Position numbers and translations under genes: made by a program. Below are positions 21,025-28,700 of a stretch of DNA of 64,000 nucleotides, piece after piece. A model generated the notes under the pieces. The model saw only the letters and a list, made by a program, of their open reading frames with translations. It did no database searches and had not been told where the DNA came from. Source of the DNA: Devosia sp. 66-14 (GTDB lineage: Bacteria; Pseudomonadota; Alphaproteobacteria; Rhizobiales; Devosiaceae); assembly GCA_001899085.1 (NCBI GenBank), contig MKVB01000005.1, positions 300,655 through 364,654 of the forward strand, read 5' to 3'. The number at the start of each line of letters is the position of its first letter. The stretch's first letter is position 1.

Positions 21025-21154
21025 CCCCTCATCCGGCGCCACGCGCCACCTTCTCCCCGACGGGGAGAAGAATCCGGAGAGCGCCGCGGTCACCTCTGTT
21101 CCTCTCCCCGTCGGGGAGAGGGTGGATCGGCCGAAGGCCGAGACGGGTGAGGGG
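21025..21154. repeat. Long two-armed intergenic palindrome, copy 3
   Basis: Left part 21025-21070 and right part 21101-21154 are imperfect reverse complements, with internal hairpins around TCTCCCCGACGGGGAGA. They carry the CCCCTCATCC / GGGTGAGGGG ends shared with other copies. It lies after the adenosine deaminase gene and before the epimerase gene, where it may also stop transcription. Confidence 0.8.
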
Positions 21155-21275
21155 TTGGAAAGCACGGAGCATCCAACTTACAAGCAAATCCCCAACGCTC
21201 CATACTCGTATGGTAGCCCTCGACGCTGCGCCGCCCGCTGGGTAGAAAAGGCGCAACAAGATGAGGGAGCTGAAT

Positions 21276-22514
21276 ATGCCGGCGACGACCACCCAACCCT
21301 GGCGCAACCGCAGCTATCACCGGCGCTGGCTCCTCGAGCAGGCTGACGGGCTGTTCGGGTTCTTCCAGAATCGGGCGTTCAACCCCGGCGGCGGCTTCTT
21401 CGACCTCGACCCGACCGGTCGGCCATTGAACACCGCCAACCCGGTGCGCGGCATCCATTCGACGGCGCGCATGGTGCACTGCTTCGTCATCGGCAGCCTG
21501 CTCGGGCGGCCGGGCTCGGACCTGATCGTCGACCACGGCATGAGGTTCCTATGGGAGCGGCATCGCGATGCCAAGGCCGGGGGCTATTTCTGGACCGTCG
21601 ACAATGACGGGCCGCGCGATGGCCGCAAGCAAGGCTATGGCCACGCCTTCGTGCTGCTCGCCGCCTCGAGCGGCAAGCTGCTCGGACACCCCCTGGCCGA
21701 CAAGATGCTGGCCGACGTGACCGAGATCCTCGAGACGAAATTCTGGGAGGACCAGCACGGCGCCATTGCCGAGGAGTTCAACGCCGACTGGTCGCCGATC
21801 GCGCCCTATCACGGGCAGAACTCCAACATGCACCTGACCGAGGCGCTGATGGCGGCGTTCGAGGCGACCGGCGAGCGCAGCTATCTCGACAAGGCGGAGC
21901 GCATCGCCGACCTGATCATCCGGCGCAAGGCGGGCGAGAACGGCTTCCGCGTGGCCGAGCATTTCGACGGCAACTGGCAGGTCGACAAAGGCTATCTCGG
22001 CGACCAGATGTTCCGGCCGCCCGGCACCACGCCCGGCCACTGGCTGGAATGGGCGCGCCTCGTGCTGCAGGTCTGGGCGCTGGGCGGCAAGCAGCACGCC
22101 TGGATGCCGGATGCGGCAGAGGCGTTGTTCAAGCAGTCGATTACGCTCGGTTGGGACAAGGCCAAAGGCGGCTTCTTCTACAACCTTGACTGGAACGACA
22201 AGCCGGATATGCGTGACAAGCTGTGGTGGCCGGCCTCCGAAGGCGTCGGCGCTGCGGCGTTCCTCTGCGAGCATCGGCCGAGCGCCTTCCACGAAGAGTG
22301 GTACCGCCATATCTGGGACGTGATCGCGCGTTCGTTCATCGACGAGCAAAACGGCGGCTGGCACGAGCAGCTGACCGAGGACCTGCAGCCGAGCTACACG
22401 CTGTTCGGCGGCAAGGGCGATATCTATCACGCGCTGCAGGCGTGCCTGATCCCGCTCTATCCGGCGACCGGCAGTTTGACCAAGGGGATCCTGGCGGAGA
22501 TCTCCGCCCAGTAG
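21276..22514 (+). CDS. AGE-family sugar epimerase/isomerase (YihS/mannose-isomerase-like)
   Basis: 412 residues from the ATG at 21276, preceded by AGGGAG at a good distance. An ATG at 21261 is in frame but its spacing is poorer. The protein is an alpha/alpha barrel of the N-acylglucosamine 2-epimerase superfamily; motifs RGIHSTARMVH, GYGHAFVLLA, YHGQNSNMHLTEALMAAFEATG and the late GKGDIYHALQA match the aldose-ketose isomerase branch. It probably interconverts an aldohexose and its ketose (mannose/fructose type). It stands alone between a palindrome and a convergent small gene, so the physiological sugar is unknown. Confidence 0.9.
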   Translation: MPATTTQPWRNRSYHRRWLLEQADGLFGFFQNRAFNPGGGFFDLDPTGRPLNTANPVRGIHSTARMVHCFVIGSLLGRPGSDLIVDHGMRFLWERHRDAKAGGYFWTVDNDGPRDGRKQGYGHAFVLLAASSGKLLGHPLADKMLADVTEILETKFWEDQHGAIAEEFNADWSPIAPYHGQNSNMHLTEALMAAFEATGERSYLDKAERIADLIIRRKAGENGFRVAEHFDGNWQVDKGYLGDQMFRPPGTTPGHWLEWARLVLQVWALGGKQHAWMPDAAEALFKQSITLGWDKAKGGFFYNLDWNDKPDMRDKLWWPASEGVGAAAFLCEHRPSAFHEEWYRHIWDVIARSFIDEQNGGWHEQLTEDLQPSYTLFGGKGDIYHALQACLIPLYPATGSLTKGILAEISAQ

Positions 22515-22531
22515 CGGCCGGCGTGCGGCCG
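22515..22531 (+). terminator. Short hairpin after the epimerase gene
   Basis: CGGCCG-GCGTG-CGGCCG begins right after the stop codon. It has no T-run, so it is a weak candidate terminator. Confidence 0.3.
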
Positions 22532-22592
22532 AAGCACTGGGCGCCTGACCGTCCTGCCCTTCATCGACAGCGGACGTGGGGCGTCGCCGTCC

Positions 22593-22928
22593 TCACGTCA
22601 CCTCAGGCAATTCGGTGCGGGAGCTGTAGAGCTTGATCCCCAGCTCGGTGATCTCCAGCAGCACCAGGTGGATGGCGTCGCTGACCGGGGCGAGCTGCGC
22701 TGCGGCAGTGGGGCTGGTGGCGGCGATCTCTTCGACCGTGCGCTGAAACTCGGCGATGTCGTCGTAGACGGCGGTCGCCGTTTCTTCGAGGCGAACCAGT
22801 TGCGCCTCGTCAGGCTTCTGCTCCCGCGCCTGGGCGGCGAGCAGGGTCAGGCGCGCCGCTTCAGTGCGCCAACGCTCGATGTTCCTGCCGAAATGGTTGA
22901 GGCGGTCGGCGATGTCGTTGCTGGACAT
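22593..22928 (-). CDS. Small helical protein of unknown function
   Basis: 111 residues from the ATG at 22928, preceded by GAGAGG about 8 bases upstream; an in-frame extension to 23033 overlaps the tetR promoter and is not used. The sequence is hydrophilic, charged and almost wholly helical (RNIERWRTEAARL, LVRLEETATAVYDDIAEFQRTVEEIA), compatible with a helical bundle or coiled coil. There is no signal peptide or membrane segment. No family was recognised. It is convergent with the epimerase and divergent from tetR. Confidence 0.6.
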   Translation of the reverse strand: MSSNDIADRLNHFGRNIERWRTEAARLTLLAAQAREQKPDEAQLVRLEETATAVYDDIAEFQRTVEEIAATSPTAAAQLAPVSDAIHLVLLEITELGIKLYSSRTELPEVT

Positions 22929-23003
22929 GATGTCACCCTCTCGATGCAGCCCTAACGAGCCGGCGCCGGTTTCGATGCCACCGCCTCGGCGATTATCTGG
23001 ATA

Positions 23004-23037
23004 TTGACAGAGCAGCCGATAGTGAGTATTCACTCAC
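23004..23037 (+). promoter_or_regulatory. tetR promoter with overlapping palindromic operator
   Basis: TTGACA at 23004-23009 and TATTCA at 23027-23032 are separated by exactly 17 bases. The palindrome GTGAGT-ATTC-ACTCAC (23022-23037) covers the -10 box. The ATG of tetR is at 23043, about where transcription should start, so the mRNA would be leaderless or nearly so. The operator matches 13 of 16 bases of the site before the MFS gene, indicating autorepression. Confidence 0.7.
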
Positions 23038-23042
23038 TCACC

Positions 23043-23612
23043 ATGAAGCAGACACGCACCAACCTGTCCGACGCGGACACCAGACGAGAGGCCATAATCG
23101 AGGCGGCGCTGCTGGCGTTCGCCGATGCGGGGTTTCAGGCGACGCCGGTAACGGCGGTGGCGGCACGGGCCGGGATCAGCCAGGCCTACGTGTTCAAGCT
23201 GTTTCCCACCAAGGAGGAGCTGTTCATTGCCGCGGTGGAGCGCTGCTTCACACGGATCGAAGAAACACTCGAAAAGAGCGCGCAGACGGTGAGCAGCGGC
23301 GATGCCGATGCGATGCTCTACGCGATGGGCGACGGCTATGCCAGCCTGATTGCCGACCGCAGCATATTGATGATCCAGGTGCATGCGCAAAGCGCCTCGG
23401 ATGTGCCCGCGATCCGCGCCACGATGCGGGGCGGGCTCAAGCGGATCGTCACCTATGTGAAGCAGCGCACCGGCGCCAGCGACGAAGCGGTGCAGCGCTT
23501 CATCGCCTTCGGCCAGCTCTGCCACCTGATTACCACCACCGATATCGACGAACTCGGTGAAGACTGGGCCCGCCTCGTGGCCCGCGGCATCCGGCACGTG
23601 CCGGCCATCTGA
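23043..23612 (+). CDS. TetR-family transcriptional repressor
   Basis: 189 residues from the ATG at 23043. A TTG at 23004 would add 13 residues, but it is part of the -35 box. The N-terminal HTH is clear (AALLAFADAGFQATPVTAVAARAGISQAYVFKLFPTKEELF), followed by an all-helical ligand domain. Its own promoter and that of the following MFS exporter carry near-identical palindromes, so it very likely represses both until a drug or other ligand releases it. The neighbouring DHA2-type exporter supports a multidrug-response role. Confidence 0.93.
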   Translation: MKQTRTNLSDADTRREAIIEAALLAFADAGFQATPVTAVAARAGISQAYVFKLFPTKEELFIAAVERCFTRIEETLEKSAQTVSSGDADAMLYAMGDGYASLIADRSILMIQVHAQSASDVPAIRATMRGGLKRIVTYVKQRTGASDEAVQRFIAFGQLCHLITTTDIDELGEDWARLVARGIRHVPAI

Positions 23613-23713
23613 TCCGGCCGGGCCAGCCCCGACCGGCGATTCATGACGACGTCCATCGTGGCGCCCTGCCCGCTCGCCTGCGGGAACACGGCGCCATTCT
23701 TTGAAACTCAACG

Positions 23714-23729
23714 GTGAGTGATCAGTCAC
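23714..23729 (+). promoter_or_regulatory. Operator upstream of the MFS gene
   Basis: GTGAGTGATCAGTCAC, a 16-base imperfect palindrome that matches the tetR operator at 23022-23037 in 13 positions. It lies 21 bases before the MFS start codon and its AGGAG ribosome site, placed to block the exporter promoter. Confidence 0.65.
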
Positions 23730-23750
23730 TCTATCGACAGGAGAATGCAA

Positions 23751-25178
23751 ATGACCACCTTAATGGCAACCGCTGCCGAGGCAGCAGCACCGGCCGAGCG
23801 CAGCCGCAATCGCTGGCTCGCCCTCACCATCCTGGCGCTGGCGCAGTTTCTCGTGGTGCTCGACGCCTCGATCGTCAACATCGCGTTGCCCAGTCTCGGC
23901 GCGGGACTCGGGCTCGACCACAACCTCCTCACCTGGGTGATCACCGCCTATGTGCTGCCGTTCGGCGGGCTGCTGATGCTGGGCGGACGGCTGGCCGACC
24001 GTTACGGGCACCGCAGGGTGTTCCTCGCCGGGGTGTTCGGCTTCATCGTCGCGTCGCTCGCTGCCGGGCTGTCGCTCAACGGGCCGATGCTGCTGATGGC
24101 CCGCGCCGTGCAGGGCGCCTCGGCGGCGCTCCTCGCGCCGGCGGCGCTGGCCCTGCTTATGCAGCTGTTCCCGGCGACCGATGGACGGGCCAAGGCGCTC
24201 GGCATCTGGGGCGCCGTAGCGGGGCTCGGCAGCGTTGCCGGAGTGCTGCTGGGCGGCGTGCTGACCGCCAGTATCGGCTGGTCGGCGATCTTTTTCATCA
24301 ACGTGCCGGTGGGCCTCCTGGTGCTCGCCGCCATCCCGGCGCTGCTGAGCCGCGATGTGGTGCGCAGCCGGGCGCGGCTCGACCTGTGGGGCGCCATCAC
24401 CATCACGCTGGGCGTGGTGGCGCTGGTGGCGGCCGCCTCGATGGTGCTCGAAGCGGGCTTCCTGTCGCCGGTGACGCTGGGGCTGGGCGCAGCCGGCGTG
24501 GCGCTGCTCGGGCTGTTCACGGTGATCGAGCTCCGCTCGCCCGAACCGCTGGTGTCGTTCTCGATTTTCGCCAACCGCTCGGTCACGCTGGGCAACCTCG
24601 TGGTGCTGCTGATCGGCGGGGCGGTGGTCGGGCTGTTCTTCGTGCTGTCGCTGCACATGCAGAACGTCCTCGGTTATGACGCGATGCTCACCGGCCTTAC
24701 CCAGGTGCCGCTGGCCCTGGCATTGATCGCCGCCGCCGGCGTGCTGCCGCCGCTGATGGCAAAGGTCGGCTCGGCGCCGACGCTGGCGGCGTCGCTGGTC
24801 GTTCTGGCCGGCGGCCTCGTCTGGCTGGCGCTGGCTCCGGTCGACGCGGACTTCGTGCTGCACCTGCTGGGGCCGACGATCATCATCGGCGCGGCGCTCG
24901 GCGGGGCATTCGTCGCCGGCACCGAACTCGCCGTGCAGGGGGTCACCGACGCCGATAGCGGGCTCGCCAGCGGGCTGGTGAACACCAGCCAGCAGATCGG
25001 CGGCGCGCTCGGGCTGGCCGTGCTGTTCACCCTCGCGACGACGCTCACCAATAGCCTCGGGGCCGGCGGCGCGAACGAGATCGCAGCGCTCGCCGGTGGC
25101 TATTCGGCCGCCTATCTGGGCGCGGCCGGGCTAGCCCTGCTCGGCGCCCTGATCGCCGCTTTCGCCACCCGCAAGTGA
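23751..25178 (+). CDS. MFS exporter, DHA2 (EmrB/QacA) type
   Basis: 475 residues from the ATG at 23751, which has AGGAG seven bases upstream. It has about 14 hydrophobic segments and the family motifs: motif D1-like LDASIVNIALPSLG in helix 1, GGRLADRYGHRRVF (motif A) between helices 2 and 3, and RAVQGASAALLAPA and GSVAGVLLGGVL (motif C) in helix 5. It should export drugs or metabolites using the proton gradient. It is preceded by a TetR operator and the tetR gene, and followed by a small membrane protein that may share its transcript. Confidence 0.94.
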   Translation: MTTLMATAAEAAAPAERSRNRWLALTILALAQFLVVLDASIVNIALPSLGAGLGLDHNLLTWVITAYVLPFGGLLMLGGRLADRYGHRRVFLAGVFGFIVASLAAGLSLNGPMLLMARAVQGASAALLAPAALALLMQLFPATDGRAKALGIWGAVAGLGSVAGVLLGGVLTASIGWSAIFFINVPVGLLVLAAIPALLSRDVVRSRARLDLWGAITITLGVVALVAAASMVLEAGFLSPVTLGLGAAGVALLGLFTVIELRSPEPLVSFSIFANRSVTLGNLVVLLIGGAVVGLFFVLSLHMQNVLGYDAMLTGLTQVPLALALIAAAGVLPPLMAKVGSAPTLAASLVVLAGGLVWLALAPVDADFVLHLLGPTIIIGAALGGAFVAGTELAVQGVTDADSGLASGLVNTSQQIGGALGLAVLFTLATTLTNSLGAGGANEIAALAGGYSAAYLGAAGLALLGALIAAFATRK

Positions 25179-25183
25179 CACCA

Positions 25184-25209
25184 GCACCGGCGCAATGGCG
25201 CGCCGGTGC
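25184..25209 (+). terminator. Stem-loop between the MFS gene and the small membrane protein gene
   Basis: A perfect 10-bp stem, GCACCGGCGC with its complement, and a six-base loop, followed by CCTTT. It may attenuate or process the transcript between the two genes. Confidence 0.45.
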
Positions 25210-25231
25210 CCTTTCCCAAGGAGTACTGCAA

Positions 25232-25588
25232 ATGACCACCGACACTTTCACCGCGCGACGCCAGGACAAGTCGCAGAAGATTGCGCCGCGCTATGTCACC
25301 TGGTCGGCCATTGCCGCCCCCGTGCTGGTGCTGACCGGCTGGGCCCTCATCGCCGCAGTGCCGGTGGCGCTGATGACCTGGGGCAGTTGGACCGACAGGC
25401 GCGTTCGGGCGCTGCGCTGGTGGAGCGGGCTGACCGCCCTGCTCTACGCCATCCCGCTGGTGCAGTACCTGCTACGCACCGACCCCGAAGCCAGCATGTC
25501 CTCGATGCTGCACCCGGCGATGGGTATCGCCATCGCGCTCTCGGCCGCCGTGGTGGTGCTGAAGATCTTCAAGACTCACAGCGGTTGA
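25232..25588 (+). CDS. Small membrane protein of unknown function
   Basis: 118 residues from the ATG at 25232, preceded by AAGGAG. Three hydrophobic helices are visible (about 22-52, 60-80 and 92-112), separated by short charged loops. There is a hydrophilic N-terminus and a short Lys/His tail. No family was recognised. It starts 53 bases after the MFS exporter on the same strand with a strong hairpin between, so it may be a lower-expressed partner of the exporter under the same TetR control. Confidence 0.65.
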   Translation: MTTDTFTARRQDKSQKIAPRYVTWSAIAAPVLVLTGWALIAAVPVALMTWGSWTDRRVRALRWWSGLTALLYAIPLVQYLLRTDPEASMSSMLHPAMGIAIALSAAVVVLKIFKTHSG

Positions 25589-25731
25589 AAGCCCGGAATG
25601 GCCGGCGACGACCAGTCGTTCGCCGGCCGCACAAGACTAGTGCCGTCGGTATTACGGCGTGGTAATGTAGTCATGCGGAGTGCACGCGAGGGGAACGCGT
25701 GGCTTAGGGGCGTTAATGGCGAGGAGAGGCC

Positions 25732-28700
25732 ATGGCGTCGTTTTGCGGTCTGCGGACCACCCGGGATCAGTTCGTCGGCGCACTTGTCGCAACTGTCCTT
25801 GCTTTTATCCCCACATCCTTCACCCTGGCGGCGGACGAGGCGATCTTCGCGCCCGGCGAGCCTGTGGTCACCGGCTTCTCGGGCGTCGTCCCACCTGCGG
25901 CGCCGCCGGTGAGCGGCAAGGCGCTCGACTACACCTTCATCGATCCGGCCGGCAGCTCCATGGTCATCCAGCAGCTGCAGCCGGACGGGCCGCCGACCGG
26001 CCAGTTGATTGCGGCCAAGCCGGTGTTTTCGGCCAGCGCAGCCGATGTCGGGCAGACCTTCGGGGTGGCGCTCGACGATGCGCCTGAGTTCAGCGGCGCG
26101 GCGGCGCCAAACATCTATCTCGCGGCCACCTCGGCCTTCGGCCTCAACATCGTAGTGCCGGATGCCGACGGCAAGCCGGTGCGCAGCAAGCGCGGCGCGC
26201 CCGGGGCAACGTTCATGCCCGGCCAGTGGGGCGGCGCCGGCGGGGCTGAGGGCTATCCCGGCAGCATCTGGAAAGTCGATGGCAGCACCGGCGAAATCTC
26301 GTTGTTCACCACCATCGCCGCCAATAGCGGCGCCGGGCTGGGCAACCTGGTGTACGATCCGGCCAGCGCGCAGTTCTTTGTTTCCGACCTCGATACCGGG
26401 CTGATCTACCGGCTGGCGGCGGACGGCATCATCATCGATACGTTCGACCACGGCGTCGCCGGCCGACCGACGCACGGTCTCGCGCCGGTCGCCGATGACG
26501 GCAGCGAGATGGCCGTTACCGATCCGGCGTTCAACAGCGAGGATCCGCAAACCTGGGGCTTCACCCAGCCGGAGCGCAAAGTCTACGGCCTCGCGGTCAA
26601 TGGCGGCCGGCTGTTCTATGCCGTGGGGCAAGCGGTCTGGTCGGTGCGCATCAATGCCGATGGCAGCTTCGGCACGGCGCGGTGGGAACTCGACATCACC
26701 GGGCTGCCCTCGAACAGCGAGATCGCCAGCATCGCCTTCGACCCACAGGGCAGGATGATCCTGGCGCAGCGCGGTCCGCAGGCCGGCAGTTACGACTATT
26801 CGGTGTTCGCCGAGGCGAGAAGATCGTCGGTGGTGCGCTACGAGCGCGAGTTCCCCGATGATCCGGCAACGCCCGGCACCTGGGTCGAGACACCCGACAG
26901 TTACGCCATCGGCATGGCTCCGGACGGCCTCGGCGCCGCAGGCGGCATTGCCCTTGGCCCAGATTTCGACACGGAGACGGGGACGTTCAGCGGCGCCTGC
27001 GATGCCTATCTGTGGTCGACCGGCGATGCGCTGCGCGACAATGGCAATGTCGACGCGCCACTCGCGGGCCCGACCCAGGTGCATGGCCTGCAAGGCAACT
27101 CCCGCGCCCTGGTGCGGCCGCAGAACGATCCGCCGACGCTCTCATTCTTCGCCGATTACGATGGCAATACCGCCGACGATCAGGCGGCGGCCGAGGGGCA
27201 TGTCGGCGCGGTGGCGATCTGGCAGCGCTGCGAGAACGCGCCGGAGAGCTACGTGCCGCCGCCGGTGCTGCCGCCGCCCGGTTACGTGCCGCCCAGCTTC
27301 GGGCCGCCGCATGAGGAAACCGGCGAACCGGGAGCCTATGGCAACCTGACGCTGGAAAAGTGGGCCAAGCCGTTCTTCTGCGCCGATGCGGGCGCCGACT
27401 GGCTGTGCCACTTCACCATCCGGGTCGAGAACACCGGCATGGTGCCCTATTGGGGCCCGGTGGTGATCGACGACCACCTGCCGGCCGGCAATCCCGGCGC
27501 CAGCATGAGCTTCTGGCCGCAGCCGCCATGGTCGTGCGCCTCGACCGGACCGACGGCCTATCAGTGCGTCGCCGGGCCGGTGCTGCTCTACCCCGGCGAC
27601 GGCGTGGTGCTGCACGAGGTGGTTACGCTGCCCAAGGCGCTGGTGAACTATTGCAGCATCGCCAATGTGGCGGGGCTGAACTGGGGCTGGGGCGGCGATG
27701 CCGATCCGAGCGACGATTTCGGCGTCGGCATCGCCGGCATCAAGGCGCCGGGCTGCGTGCCGGCCGCCGGCACCGACCTGCTGCTCGACAAGATCGCGGC
27801 GCCAAACTGCGTCGATGCCGGCGCGAACTGGAACTGCTCGTATGGCGTGCTGGTGCAGAATGCCGGACCGGGCAATTTCAGCGGACCGATCAGCGTGACC
27901 GACACGCTGGGCGTCAATGCCCCGGCAACCGTCGTCGGGCCGTGGGGGTGCGTCCAGGCCGGGCCGGTGCTGACCTGCAACATCCTCGCGCCGCCGGTCA
28001 ACGTGCCGCCGGGCTGGGCCTCGGGCTTCGTGGTCACGGCGCATGTGCCCAAGAATGTCGGGCCGCCGCTTTGCGACCTCGACAACAAGGCCAATATCAA
28101 CGCGCCCGCCGCGGGTTCACCGATGAACCAGGTGGCCGGCAATGACCACGATGCGGTCACCGACCATATCCCGGATCCGGCGTGCCTCGTGGCGCAGCCG
28201 CAGACCGATCTCGAAATGCAGAAGACCGCCCTGGGCTGCTCGCCGTATTTCTATGGCGTCAACGGCTACCTCTGCAAATGGCAGATGACGCTCACCAATC
28301 TCGGGCCGGACCCGTATGCCGGCCCGCTGAGCTTTGTCGACAATTCGGCCGGGGTGACGGCCAATGAGCTGACCTTCCTTTATCCGTTCTGTACCGGCAC
28401 GGCCGTGGTGACCTGCACGCTGCCGGGGGTCGGGCTGGCGCCGGGCGTGCCGGTGGCGATCCCGTTCCACACGTTCATTCCGGATGGGCCGGCGGTCTGC
28501 TCGGTGACCAACAACCTGTCGATCCTCGTGCCCAACCCCGGATCGCCACAGAACCCTGCCGGCAACGACTCCGCCACCGTGGGGCAGGCGCTGCCCAACC
28601 CGGCCTGTTTCGCGCCGGGCGCCCCCAAACTCAACATCCAGAAGACGGCAACCGGCTGCGCGTCCGATCCCGCGAGTTCGGATTGGCTGTGCGACTTCGA

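Noticed and set aside
23004-23042. TTG start adding 13 residues to TetR
   Set aside because: The TTG is the first triplet of a TTGACA -35 box with a matching -10 box 17 bases later, so it would lie upstream of the transcript.
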